Shown: positions 35,456-44,016 of the stretch, in pieces
How positions within the stretch are numbered: position 1 is the first letter of the stretch
How the letters are laid out: each line of letters begins with the position of its first letter
Origin: Pseudomonadota bacterium
GTDB taxonomy: Bacteria > Desulfobacterota > Desulfobulbia > Desulfobulbales > CALZHT01
NCBI GenBank assembly: GCA_018823135.1
Contig: JAHJJF010000141.1
Coordinates: 1 to 47,407, forward strand
DNA length: 47,407 nt
Reading direction: 5' to 3'
Made by a program: the position numbers and the translations under genes
The notes under the pieces: model-generated
Told to the model about the DNA's origin: nothing
The model's input: only the letters and a program-made list of their open reading frames with translations
Database searches by the model: none

Positions 35456-37531
35456 ATGCTTAAACATTTTCTCTCGAAACAGCTGAACCGCCTCACCGCC
35501 CATGAAGGCCTGGTATTAGTCTTTACCGCAGTCGCCGTTGGTGCCGCAACCGGCCTGGCCGCAGTATTCTTCATCCGCCTCATTGCCTCGATTCAAGTTT
35601 TCTCATACTCCTTTGCGGAAAATTTCTTCCCGTTTCTCGGCGCCTGGGCCTTTGTGCTGATTCCGTTTCTGGGGGCACTTCTGGTGGGGCCGATAATCGC
35701 CTACTGGGCTTCCGAAGCCAAGGGGCATGGCGTCCCGGAAGTCATGCAGGCGCTTATCCTGAGAGGCGGCCGCATCCGCCCCCGAGTAGTTCTTGCAAAG
35801 ATAATAGCCTCAGCAATCTGCATCGGCACCGGCGGCTCGGCAGGCCGCGAAGGACCGATTATCCAGGTTGGCTCAGCCCTTGGCTCTTCAGCGGGACAGA
35901 TCCTGGGGCTGTCAACGGAACGGATCAAGAACCTCGTGGCCTGCGGCGCGGCAGCAGGCATTGCCGCCACTTTTAACGCTCCCATCGCCGGAGTCGCCTT
36001 TGCCTCGGAAGTCCTGATGAGTGAATTCCAGGTAACCAGGTTCGGCAACGTGCTGATTGCCGCGGTTTCCGCAAGTATTGTCAGCCAGGTTTTTCTTGGC
36101 GCCCGCCCGGCTTTTCAAATCCCGAAATACATCATGCATTCCCCCTGGGAGATTCTTCTCTATATGATACTGGGTCTGCTGGCGGCGGTGGTCGGCATCA
36201 TGTTTATCAAGATGCTTGATTCCACGGAAACCATTTTCAAGAAATGGAAATTCCCCGAAACCCTTAAACCGGCGGCAGGAGCTTTGCTTCTCGGCATCAC
36301 CGGCTATACCTATATTCATTTTTCAGGATTCATGGGCTTTACCCCTGAAAAATTCCGCCTGGGCATGCCGCTCGTGGAAAATATTCCCCATGTCTATGGA
36401 TCGGGATTTACTTTTATAGAAGAGGTGCTGCTCGGCAAGGAAACCTTTATCCTCCTTGTCGTTCTGGTTTTCATAAAACCCCTTGCCACTTCATTCACCC
36501 TGGGGTCAGGCAATTCCGGCGGGGTTTTTGCGCCGTCGCTGTTCACCGGTGCCATGCTCGGCGGAGCTTTCGGCTATGCAGCCAAAGCCCTGTTTCCGGA
36601 AATCGCCGGCGAGGTCGGGGCCTACGCCCTGGTTGGAATGGCTGCGGTCTTTGCCGCCGCGGCTCGAGCACCGTTCACCTCAATCCTCATAGTTTTTGAA
36701 ATGAGCAATGACTATCATCTCATTCTGCCGCTGATGGCAGCAGGGATGGTGGCCTCCTCCTTTTCACAGTGGCTGCATCCGGATTCCATTTACACCCTGA
36801 AACTCACAAGAAAAGGAATCAAGCTGGATCAGGGCCGGGACCTGGATGTCATGCAGGGGGTGCTGGTGGAAGAAGTCATGAACCATTCGCCGATCACCAT
36901 CCATAAAAACCAATCGGCAGCGGAACTTTTCGCCGCCTTTCAGGAAACCAATCTCAACGGTTTTCCGGTGATGGCCAGCGATGAAGATCTCTTCGGCATG
37001 GTCACCCTCAATGATATGGAGCGCCGACTTGACTCACAGCATGGCGCAATCAGTGATATCCGGGTTGAGGAAGTCGCAACGGCAAATCCCATTACGGTGT
37101 TCCCGGATGAACCGGTCTGGAACGCGATCAGGAAGATGGCCTCCCGGGATCTTGCACGACTTCCGGTTGTTTCCCGCGACGCCGAAACAAAACTCGTCGG
37201 ACTCATAAGCCGCAGTGACATTATGCGAGCCTACGATGTTGCCCTTATGCGGAAACAACATACGCAGCAAGCCAGAGATCGCGCGGCGCTGAGAAATATC
37301 ACCGATATGGAAGTAATTGAAGTCTGCATATTGAACACCAACCGAAATGTGGGAAAACCGGTTGCCGATCTTAAGCTTCCCCACGGGGTCAATATGGTCT
37401 CGCTGGAAAGGAAAGACGGGACTCTCTACATCCCCCACGGCGGCACGACAATACTGGAGGGCGATAAAATCACCCTGCTTGTGCGGCTGAAACGCATGGC
37501 AGAGGTAAAAAAAATACTGGACCTGCTCTGA
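35456..37531 (+). CDS. ClC-family chloride channel/transporter with CBS pair and TrkA_C domain
   Basis: This 691-aa protein combines a ClC membrane core (about 15-430), two CBS domains (about 455-580) and a C-terminal TrkA_C/RCK_C domain (about 610-690, EVCILNTNRNVGKPVADLKL). ClC motifs are GTGGSAGREGPIIQVGS (gating Glu132) and GSGNSGGVFAPSLFTGAMLGG. The internal proton glutamate of exchangers (E203 in E. coli ClC-ec1) appears as Val186 (ASEVLMSEF), as in Cl- channels, and the anion-site Ser107 position reads His91 (KGHGVPE). I chose ATG 35456 because AAGGAG lies 8 nt upstream; a longer frame starts at 35408. The CBS and RCK_C parts suggest ligand control. Substrate is uncertain. Confidence 0.9.
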   Translation: MLKHFLSKQLNRLTAHEGLVLVFTAVAVGAATGLAAVFFIRLIASIQVFSYSFAENFFPFLGAWAFVLIPFLGALLVGPIIAYWASEAKGHGVPEVMQALILRGGRIRPRVVLAKIIASAICIGTGGSAGREGPIIQVGSALGSSAGQILGLSTERIKNLVACGAAAGIAATFNAPIAGVAFASEVLMSEFQVTRFGNVLIAAVSASIVSQVFLGARPAFQIPKYIMHSPWEILLYMILGLLAAVVGIMFIKMLDSTETIFKKWKFPETLKPAAGALLLGITGYTYIHFSGFMGFTPEKFRLGMPLVENIPHVYGSGFTFIEEVLLGKETFILLVVLVFIKPLATSFTLGSGNSGGVFAPSLFTGAMLGGAFGYAAKALFPEIAGEVGAYALVGMAAVFAAAARAPFTSILIVFEMSNDYHLILPLMAAGMVASSFSQWLHPDSIYTLKLTRKGIKLDQGRDLDVMQGVLVEEVMNHSPITIHKNQSAAELFAAFQETNLNGFPVMASDEDLFGMVTLNDMERRLDSQHGAISDIRVEEVATANPITVFPDEPVWNAIRKMASRDLARLPVVSRDAETKLVGLISRSDIMRAYDVALMRKQHTQQARDRAALRNITDMEVIEVCILNTNRNVGKPVADLKLPHGVNMVSLERKDGTLYIPHGGTTILEGDKITLLVRLKRMAEVKKILDLL

Positions 37532-37537
37532 CCCCCT

Positions 37538-37564
37538 CCCGGCAACCCTCAAACACCGGGCTTT
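37538..37564 (+). terminator. Weak terminator-like hairpin after the ClC gene
   Basis: The plus strand has CCCGG, a 13-nt loop and CCGGG followed by CTTTT. It overlaps the end of the convergent lipoprotein gene. The stem is only 5 bp, so the support is weak. Confidence 0.3.
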
Positions 37565-38619
37565 TCAAACCACTTCCGCATAAACGCCCTTTTAAACATG
37601 CAACGCTCCTCATCCCAGCAGGTGCCGATCACTTTTACGGGTTTGCCGTCCTTTTCAAGAATCACCCGCCAGGGCCTGCCGGAAATAACCGTATGGAAAT
37701 ACGTTGCAAAACTGTCGGCAAAATCCTCCCATGGATCCTGAGCCGATGCAAGGCTCGGGAAACTGCTGAACCTGCTCATTTTGGTGTAAATCGGAAAGAC
37801 ACTTGAATGGTCAAGGGCTGATTTTTCATTGGCGTATGCCTTGATATGTTGCCGCCCGGGAATCACTCCGTCAAAACGGCTCCTGACTTCACCTGTCGGG
37901 TCCTGAATCCAGGTCAGTTGCGCAAAGGGGTAGTTCATCGCAATCTGTTTTGTTTCGCTCCATTCTATCCAGGAGGAGTGCGCCTTGGTAACCATGCCGA
38001 AAAAATGTCCCATCTCATGAAGCAGTATATAGCGAACCGCATTTGCCACAGTATCCTTGGGCTCTTCTTCAATTGCCATTCGCAGAGATATGTTTTCTGT
38101 GTTTCCGGAATTAAAAAAACTGTTTTCCTTCCAGCTCGCCCATTCATTGGCTGTCCGCGATTTGAGTACAGAGGCATCAAGGACAATAATCCCGAGATTC
38201 TCCTCTCCCTTGGAATCATAGACTACCTCGGTATATCCGGTACCCCCCAGGCCGTTTACCGCAAAAACACCCACCAGTCGCTCCTGCAGGAGAGACTTAA
38301 GGGGTTGGGGCATATCTGCATCAAGGGCCTGCAGCGCTTCGTAAAATTCGGGCAATGGCTCTGCTTTTACCGGTTGCTCCACAAAACCCTGTTTGATATT
38401 TTCGGCTGAAATTTTCCGTAAAAGCTCATCAGGGGCGACGCTCACTCTCTGGGTCCAGCTCTTTTTGCGCCAATCCTCGCCCCAGTATTGAATAGACAGG
38501 GTGGGATTCTTTTCAAATTTTTCATTCAGGGCAGTCATCTTGGTGCTGCAGGAAACAGAGACGAGCAACAACCCGATCACCAGAACAAAAACCCTGAAAC
38601 GATCGCCAATAACAATCAT
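37549..38619 (-). CDS. Lipoprotein with zinc-peptidase HExxH motif, unrecognised family
   Basis: This 356-aa protein has a lipoprotein signal peptide (hydrophobic 10-22, lipobox ending SVSC24, +2 Ser, compatible with the outer membrane). The motif HEMGH is at residues 201-205, in a helix (VRYILLHEMGHFF). A downstream EDFADSFATYFH segment (about 298-309) could give the third zinc ligand, as in gluzincins. It may cleave periplasmic protein or peptide. The product of the gene has no other domain I recognise. It is convergent with the ClC gene (17 nt apart) and has a strong ribosome-binding site AAGGAG and a good promoter. The family name is unknown to me. Confidence 0.85.
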   Translation of the reverse strand: MIVIGDRFRVFVLVIGLLLVSVSCSTKMTALNEKFEKNPTLSIQYWGEDWRKKSWTQRVSVAPDELLRKISAENIKQGFVEQPVKAEPLPEFYEALQALDADMPQPLKSLLQERLVGVFAVNGLGGTGYTEVVYDSKGEENLGIIVLDASVLKSRTANEWASWKENSFFNSGNTENISLRMAIEEEPKDTVANAVRYILLHEMGHFFGMVTKAHSSWIEWSETKQIAMNYPFAQLTWIQDPTGEVRSRFDGVIPGRQHIKAYANEKSALDHSSVFPIYTKMSRFSSFPSLASAQDPWEDFADSFATYFHTVISGRPWRVILEKDGKPVKVIGTCWDEERCMFKRAFMRKWFEKPGV

Positions 38620-38659
38620 ATATTCTCCTTAACTTGTGTTATCAAGTTGCACTCCCTTA

Positions 38660-38689
38660 AGTATAGAAAAAAATAGAAACTTTTTGCAA
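38660..38689 (-). promoter_or_regulatory. Promoter of the HExxH lipoprotein gene
   Basis: On the minus strand TTGCAA (38684-38689) is separated by 18 nt from TATACT (38660-38665), a 5/6 match to the -10 box. The leader would be about 35 nt and ends with AAGGAG before the ATG. Confidence 0.5.
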
Positions 38690-38830
38690 TGTAGTTTTAC
38701 CTGAGTTGAGCGATTTCCTAACTCGGTCAATTAAGGTCTTATTGTTTTGTTGCTATAAACTATTTTCAGATTGAACCATAAAATACCTGAGAATTGATAA
38801 GAGGCACATATTATTTTTATCAACCAGTTC

Positions 38831-39820
38831 TCATTTTTCCATTACCAACACCGCGGCGCCTTTAATTTCACCTTGTTTCAGCTTGCAAATCGCCGCATTG
38901 GCCTCCATTAATGGAAACGCCTCAACCCTGGTCCGGACCGGAACCTGCTGGGCAATTTCAAAAAAATCAATGCCATCCTGCCGGGTGAGGTTGGCAACTG
39001 ACCGGATACTTCTTTCACCCCAGAGAAGATCGTAGGAAAAAGCCGGGATCTGACTCATATGAATGCCGGCACAGACCACAACCCCGCCTTTGCCGACAGC
39101 TTTAAGGGCAACCGGAACAAGCTCCCCTGCAGGTGCAAAGATGATTGCCGCATCCATTGGTTCCGGGGGTGATTCATCAGACCCGCCAGCCCATTTTGCC
39201 CCCAGTGAACGGGCGAAATTCTGCCCTTTGCTGTCACCCTTCCTGGTAAAAACAAACACTTCCCTTCCCTGCCACCGGGCAATCTGAATGATAATATGCG
39301 CTGCAGCGCCAAAGCCGTAGAGGCTGATCTTTTTCGCGTCACCAACCATCGTAAGAGATCTGAAACCGATGAGGCCGGCGCAAAGGAGGGGAGCGGCTTC
39401 GACATCGGAATACAGGTCAGGAATCGGCAAACAAAACCTCGGGTCTGCAATGGCATATTCCGCAAAGCCGCCATTGATCTGATACCCGGTGAACCTGGGG
39501 AAATCACAAAGGTTTTCATGCCCGGCAATACAGTAGCCGCATGCACCGCAGGTCCCGCCGAGCCACGGCACCCCAAGCCTTTGGCCGCGGGTGAATCCCG
39601 TTACTCCTTTGCCGAGTTCTTCCAAAATGCCGACGATCTCATGGCCGAGAATAAGCTGTTGTTTGGGGTCGCGAAGGTCGCCGTCGATTATGTGCAGGTC
39701 GGTCCGGCATATGCCGCAGGCCTGTACCCGCAATAAAACCTTTCCTGGCTCAAGATCCGGGATCGGCAAATCACAATATTCAAGGGCCTCACCCGGCTTG
39801 TTCAAAACCATGGCCTTCAT
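38831..39820 (-). CDS. Zinc-dependent alcohol dehydrogenase (MDR family)
   Basis: This 329-aa medium-chain dehydrogenase/reductase has the catalytic zinc motif CGICRTDLH (about 36-44), then GHEIVG, and a structural zinc loop with four cysteines (GTCGACGYCIAGHENLC). The coenzyme domain has a glycine-rich motif LYGFGAAAHIIIQIA, where GxGxxA replaces GxGxxG. It belongs to the AdhA-like alcohol dehydrogenase group that oxidises or reduces small alcohols/aldehydes with NAD(P). Substrate is unknown. It follows the YdcF-like gene by 21 nt on the same strand. Confidence 0.9.
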   Translation of the reverse strand: MKAMVLNKPGEALEYCDLPIPDLEPGKVLLRVQACGICRTDLHIIDGDLRDPKQQLILGHEIVGILEELGKGVTGFTRGQRLGVPWLGGTCGACGYCIAGHENLCDFPRFTGYQINGGFAEYAIADPRFCLPIPDLYSDVEAAPLLCAGLIGFRSLTMVGDAKKISLYGFGAAAHIIIQIARWQGREVFVFTRKGDSKGQNFARSLGAKWAGGSDESPPEPMDAAIIFAPAGELVPVALKAVGKGGVVVCAGIHMSQIPAFSYDLLWGERSIRSVANLTRQDGIDFFEIAQQVPVRTRVEAFPLMEANAAICKLKQGEIKGAAVLVMEK

Positions 39821-39841
39821 ATTCCTGCTCTACCCTCCAGA

Positions 39842-40675
39842 CTACTCTTCCATTCCCAGGTTTTTCCGTACCTGGTGTCTGCCCAAAAATACCGCCTGCC
39901 CTCTCAGCTTTGCCCACAATGTGCCCAGGGTCTCATAGAAGGCCCTTTCTGATTTTCGGAGATTTTCCGCACTGGGAAACCAGTGTAACACATTGAAATT
40001 CCTATTTTTTTGCACCAGATGGCCGGTGGGGGCAGGGATCGGCCGCATATCATTCCTGTGAAACATGGCAAGAGCCCGGGGCATATGCGATGCAGAAGTG
40101 ACCAGCACCGTGATGCTGTCTCCGACTATCGCTTTTATCAACCGCGCCTGGTCATTGGTATCCCGTGACTGCTCTTCAAGCACGATATGCCTCTCGTCCA
40201 CACCCAGACCCAGGGCAACATCCTTCATCGAACTCGCTTCAGAGTTTTTATCAAACACCTTGCCCCCGGAAAGCAACAGCCTGCTGCCAGGATAATATCT
40301 CATAAGCCGTATCCCCTCCACCAGACGGACAAGGGATGAGTGGCTCAGATAACTGGTCACCGGCAGATCAGGATCGGTGGCATGCCCTCCGCTCAACACA
40401 ATCACGAATCGTACCGGATATTTGCCGGGACGGTGTTCTCCGCCGGACAATTGCGCGGCATCCGGCGGAACCTTTTTTTCAAAGGGGGAAAGGATCATGC
40501 TTGAAAACCCGCTGTTGCTGAGGAGCACAAATAAAATAAATCCAGCGGTCGCAAGAATCTTGCCCGTTTTCTGCTTTTCAGAAAACCACAGGAGAATAAG
40601 GCCGGCTGCAAGCAGCCAGGCAATCATCGGCAAGGGAAAAAATAACTGCGCTATAAATTTTTTAAGCATGAACAT
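39842..40675 (-). CDS. YdcF/SanA/ElyC-family envelope protein (DUF218)
   Basis: This 277-aa protein has two N-terminal membrane helices (about 8-30 and 38-57) and a soluble DUF218 domain (about 85-250) beginning FVIVLSGGHATDPDLP. Within it are RLVEGIRLMRYYPGSRLLLSGG and VTSASHMPRALAMF, typical of the ElyC/YdcF group. ElyC in E. coli affects the lipid carrier undecaprenyl phosphate and peptidoglycan synthesis at low temperature. Here the domain should lie on the periplasmic side, but the orientation is inferred. It is divergently transcribed from the cupin-like gene. Confidence 0.85.
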   Translation of the reverse strand: MFMLKKFIAQLFFPLPMIAWLLAAGLILLWFSEKQKTGKILATAGFILFVLLSNSGFSSMILSPFEKKVPPDAAQLSGGEHRPGKYPVRFVIVLSGGHATDPDLPVTSYLSHSSLVRLVEGIRLMRYYPGSRLLLSGGKVFDKNSEASSMKDVALGLGVDERHIVLEEQSRDTNDQARLIKAIVGDSITVLVTSASHMPRALAMFHRNDMRPIPAPTGHLVQKNRNFNVLHWFPSAENLRKSERAFYETLGTLWAKLRGQAVFLGRHQVRKNLGMEE

Positions 40676-40804
40676 GACAAGAGCCTTCTATTCCTTAAGA
40701 GATAAACAACGGCACGGAAAAAATAATTACCAGTAAAAATACCGTGTCCGGTAAATTTAGCCAATCCGAAATTTCCTGACGAAATCCTGGCCAACCATCT
40801 GTTT

Positions 40805-40810
40805 TATAAT
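40805..40810 (+). promoter_or_regulatory. Perfect -10 box upstream of the cupin-like gene
   Basis: TATAAT is present at 40805-40810 but no good -35 box lies at 16-18 nt spacing, which might point to an activator-dependent promoter. The mRNA leader would be about 63 nt and ends with a strong GGAGG site 9 nt before the ATG at 40881. Confidence 0.35.
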
Positions 40811-40880
40811 TATCTTACATGCAGACAGGTAAGGATTTTACAAATAACCAAAAAATAATATCAGCACCTGGAGGCCTTAA

Positions 40881-41447
40881 ATGACACAACAACTCGAAAT
40901 AAAAAAAGAAATTCCCGGCCTATACAGGATAATCCCCCTGGTCCCCTTCCGGCGGACACCGAACGTTTATTTTGATATTGTCCCAATGCAGGCGATCCCC
41001 GGCATCAATGCCATCGACCGGGTTATCCACGAGAAAGGCGCTGTGTCCCCCGGACCGGTGGGCGATATCCCAAGGCCCTGGTACATGCATCCGCACCAGG
41101 ACGACAACCTCATGGTGCTGCATGGCATCCGCCACGTTGATATCTACACAAAAAAACATGGGAAAATAGAAAGCTTTGTGGTTTCTGCCAATCGCATTGA
41201 AAAAGACGACAGAATTCTTTTTGACGGACCGGCGATGCTTGTCTGGCCCCGTGGGGTCTTCCACCGGATCAGGAGCGCCGAAGGCGGGTCGGCTTCGCTG
41301 AACTTTGCGGTCCATTATGAAGGTTTCGACATCAAAACAAATTTTAATATCTATAATCTGGACACGGAAACCGGCAAATTCAAGACCCTTCGTGAAGGAT
41401 ATAGAGATCAACTGAATTATATTTCAAAAAAAAGCACTGAGGAATAA
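40881..41447 (+). CDS. Cupin-like protein of unknown function
   Basis: This 188-aa soluble protein has a probable single cupin barrel (about 55-155). The His-rich stretch MHPHQDDNLMVLHG (about 71-84) could supply HxH metal ligands and the later WPRGVFHRIRSAEGG (about 121-135) a third His. The ends (first 40 and last 30 residues) are not recognised. It precedes the methyltransferase gene by 5 nt and both are likely expressed together. A small-molecule binding or enzymatic role is possible, but no substrate can be inferred. Confidence 0.65.
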   Translation: MTQQLEIKKEIPGLYRIIPLVPFRRTPNVYFDIVPMQAIPGINAIDRVIHEKGAVSPGPVGDIPRPWYMHPHQDDNLMVLHGIRHVDIYTKKHGKIESFVVSANRIEKDDRILFDGPAMLVWPRGVFHRIRSAEGGSASLNFAVHYEGFDIKTNFNIYNLDTETGKFKTLREGYRDQLNYISKKSTEE

Positions 41448-41452
41448 CAATC

Positions 41453-42001
41453 ATGGGAAATCATGTCTGCCCGTGGTGGCTTGCCTACACCTTTGATAAT
41501 CCCCTGCGGAGCCTTTTTCATAAACCCGAAGATATGTTTTCCCTTTATGTAAAGGCAGGAATGACTGTTGCCGATCTCGGCTGCGGCATGGGCTTTTTTT
41601 CCCTGGGTCTTGCAAGAATGGTCAAGGATAACGGTCGAGTCCTGGCAATTGACCTGCAGCCCAAAATGCTTGAAAAAACTGAAAAACGCGCGCGAAAGTC
41701 AGGATTGTCGCAGATCATTTCCACCAGGCTTTGCAGGAAAGATGACATTGGCGTGCGCCAACCCTTGGATTTCGCCCTGGCCTTCTGGGTGGTCCACGAA
41801 ACTCCGGATATCGGCAACTTTCTCAGCCAGGTATATTCGGCACTTAAACCCGGTGGAATACTGTTCATTGCCGAACCCAAATTTCATGTATCCAGGGGAC
41901 AATTCAAAGAGGAACAAAATACTGCCGAAGCAATGGGCTTTGTCGTCAAAGACCTGCCGCGCATTGCCTTCAGTAATGCACTGGTGTTTGAAAAAACCTG
42001 A
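41453..42001 (+). CDS. Class I SAM-dependent methyltransferase
   Basis: This 182-aa protein has the motif I loop VADLGCGMGFFSLGLARMV (about 36-54), motif II VLAIDLQPKML with the Asp that binds the ribose, and a motif IV-like LDFALAFWVVHETPD. The core is a short Rossmann methyltransferase of the UbiE/Methyltransf_11 type. The N-terminus HVCPWWLAYTFDNPLRSLFH is distinctive; it occurs in related methyltransferases of anaerobes, as far as I recall. It is 5 nt behind the cupin-like gene. Substrate is unknown. Confidence 0.85.
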   Translation: MGNHVCPWWLAYTFDNPLRSLFHKPEDMFSLYVKAGMTVADLGCGMGFFSLGLARMVKDNGRVLAIDLQPKMLEKTEKRARKSGLSQIISTRLCRKDDIGVRQPLDFALAFWVVHETPDIGNFLSQVYSALKPGGILFIAEPKFHVSRGQFKEEQNTAEAMGFVVKDLPRIAFSNALVFEKT

Positions 42002-42025
42002 TGAATTACGCTTCGTAGAATATCA

Positions 42026-42400
42026 CTAAGAAAAAATCCAGCGTTCCGCGGCCCCCATGTCCCTGAAAGTGCGATACTCCGCCGGAATCTCCGAGGCATT
42101 CAAATAGGATTCGGTCACCCGGGCCATGCCGAATATAAGGTCGGATTCAGCAATGATCGCGGTCCTGCCGGCAACTTTCGGTCGGTTTTCGGTGGTCCAC
42201 GCAACCATCTCTTTGACCTGGTGATTTTCTATGGATCCGGTGAGTTGCCGGGCGTCGTACAGGAATCGTAAAGTCGATCCAGGAGTAGCGCCGTGGTAAA
42301 TTGGCATGAGGATCTTTTTGATCCCCTCGAAATCGAATTTTTCTTTAAGAATAATAGTATGCAGATCCCTGCTTGAATCGTATTCGAGCTCCACTGCCAT
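42026..42400 (-). CDS. STAS/SpoIIAA-like small protein
   Basis: This 124-aa protein has alternating strands and helices (LHTIILKEKFDFEGIKKIL, then LRFLYDARQLTGSIE, and a C-terminal YRTFRDMGAAERWIF) that match the STAS/SEC14-like family of small bacterial proteins. I chose ATG 42400 because GGAGGAG lies 6-12 nt upstream; a longer frame begins at 42439. It is transcribed toward the methyltransferase gene (convergent). It is probably cytoplasmic, perhaps a signalling or lipid-binding domain. The function is unknown. Confidence 0.65.
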   Translation of the reverse strand: MAVELEYDSSRDLHTIILKEKFDFEGIKKILMPIYHGATPGSTLRFLYDARQLTGSIENHQVKEMVAWTTENRPKVAGRTAIIAESDLIFGMARVTESYLNASEIPAEYRTFRDMGAAERWIFS

Positions 42401-42557
42401 TTCTTCTCCTCCCAAAAAAGAAATTAATTTGCATCCCAAAAAACAATATACCGCTCGTTAAAAAGTCTCAAGCAGAAAGAGTCTTTGTTAATGATAAAAT
42501 AATTTGTTAGAGATAGTTACTGAACCAGCAATCCTGAAAAGGACAAGAAATGCACAA

Positions 42558-43826
42558 TCAATAAGCAAGGTCCTGGCTCAATTCGCGCCGTGATTTGATC
42601 CACACCAGGGGCAGCGTATCACCGGTCATCTCAATCTTTTTAACCACTTTCATTCCGGGAATGATACTTCCGAAGCGGTTCCGGAACCTGACATCCAGCG
42701 TGTATTTCCCAGGCGTCAGCTTCAATGGCAGAATGTGAGTGCTGTCAGGCAGATTGTCCCAATAGCGGGTATCGGCGCGCACCCGCGAACGGGCGGCCAG
42801 GGCCATCTGGGTCACACTTACCAGACCAAGTGCGGCGCCGGCAGCCATTACCACCGGCACGGCAGTCATGGCGCTTGCAGCCATCATGACTTTCTCACTG
42901 GCAGAACTCAAGGTACTGCCGATCTTGACATTCTGGCTGCGGAAAACCGCCTTTCCCTTAAGGATATTATCCACCGGCCGGCCGCCACGGGTGGTTGCCT
43001 GAAGATAGATATCTTCCATGGGGTAGGCCTCCACATACGGCCCGCCGTTTACCGAGACCTCTGCACGGTACTCCTCAAAATCCCTGCCGCGCCGGAACTT
43101 GAGTTGCGAGTGCCCTGCCCCGTCTGCAACCTTTCTGGGGGACTTGCCGGTTTCAATAATTACCAGGGTATTCTTGTCAAAGGGCTCCTCAAAATCAGGA
43201 CGCCATTTCTTCACTTCATCATAAGCATCCCGGCTAATACCCATATCGTTGTTCAACTGTGATGCCCAGCCTTCCATGAAAATGAGGCTTGCGAAATCGC
43301 AGCGGTTCTGATCTTCCTCGGCAAAGGCATCCTGCTGAATCCCGGATTTGAAAGATGCCCGGGCATTTTCAAAATCCCCGCGCTCAAGATCATTCAAACC
43401 CAGATAATAAAAGGCCATGGCCCTTTCGTAAGGTTCTCCCTTGAAATCCTTCTGACCTTCTTCATACCAGAGGCTTCTGGCCTTGGCCGCATCCTCGTTA
43501 TCCGCATAGACGGTGCTGATACTCAGGGTTGCTGCCTCAAAGGCCTTCTGGGCTTCGTCCAGATAGCCCAGCTGCCTGGCATCAAGCCCGAGTTTCATAT
43601 TATTGAGCACTGCATTTCTCTGGCCTTCCTCCAGGAGTCTCCTGTAGGCCGACTGAAGTTCGGCAGGTCTGTCCTGCATCACCGCCTGCATTTCTCCGGT
43701 GGAAACATCTCTTTTGGCAAATTCCTGCCTTGTGGCACAACCGGTGAAAACCAGCAGACAACCCGCCACAAGAACGAGGAGACGCGAAATACGGAACAAG
43801 AAGGATACCTTGTCAAATAAAGCCAT
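42558..43826 (-). CDS. COG3014-like lipoprotein with TPR-type repeats
   Basis: This 422-aa protein has a lipoprotein signal (lipobox VFTGC30, +2 Ala). Residues about 75-200 form helical repeats of TPR character (LGYLDEAQKAFEAATL; FYYLGLNDLERGDFENARASF). The middle contains a hydrophobic Ala/Val-rich stretch (about 315-350), and the C-terminal part has beta-type segments (PGKYTLDVRFRN). The overall plan matches the uncharacterised COG3014 family, which often lies near lpoB. The gene is separated from the glycine-zipper gene by a MITE. Likely outer-membrane-attached, facing the periplasm. Exact role unknown. Confidence 0.75.
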   Translation of the reverse strand: MALFDKVSFLFRISRLLVLVAGCLLVFTGCATRQEFAKRDVSTGEMQAVMQDRPAELQSAYRRLLEEGQRNAVLNNMKLGLDARQLGYLDEAQKAFEAATLSISTVYADNEDAAKARSLWYEEGQKDFKGEPYERAMAFYYLGLNDLERGDFENARASFKSGIQQDAFAEEDQNRCDFASLIFMEGWASQLNNDMGISRDAYDEVKKWRPDFEEPFDKNTLVIIETGKSPRKVADGAGHSQLKFRRGRDFEEYRAEVSVNGGPYVEAYPMEDIYLQATTRGGRPVDNILKGKAVFRSQNVKIGSTLSSASEKVMMAASAMTAVPVVMAAGAALGLVSVTQMALAARSRVRADTRYWDNLPDSTHILPLKLTPGKYTLDVRFRNRFGSIIPGMKVVKKIEMTGDTLPLVWIKSRRELSQDLAY

Positions 43827-43873
43827 ATGATTACCTAAACACTATTCCTTTTTCCGTGGATCATTTGGATATA

Positions 43874-44013
43874 GTGTCTGTCCAGAAATGAGGATTTTTC
43901 ATTGAGATCAAGGATTGCGAAAAAAATAAGCGCAGGCATATGTTTAATATTCTGAGCATTATTTTTTCCACATGACGCAGAGATCGGTGAAAAAAACCTT
44001 TTCTGACAGACAC
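43874..44013. mobile_element. MITE-like palindromic element, copy 1
   Basis: This 140-bp non-coding element has terminal inverted repeats. The left end reads GTGTCTGTCCAGAAATG and the right end, reverse complemented, GTGTCTGT-CAGAAAAGG with one base missing. Inside, GCGAAAAAAATAAGC pairs with GCATTATTTTTTCC and GAGATC recurs near both ends of the inner palindrome, so the whole element can fold on itself. The left flank is TA; the right flank is AC, so no clean target duplication remains. It is about four-fifths identical by eye to copy 2 at 46349, in the same orientation. It starts 3 bp after the stop codon of the glycine-zipper gene. Confidence 0.85.
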
Positions 44014-44016
44014 ACG

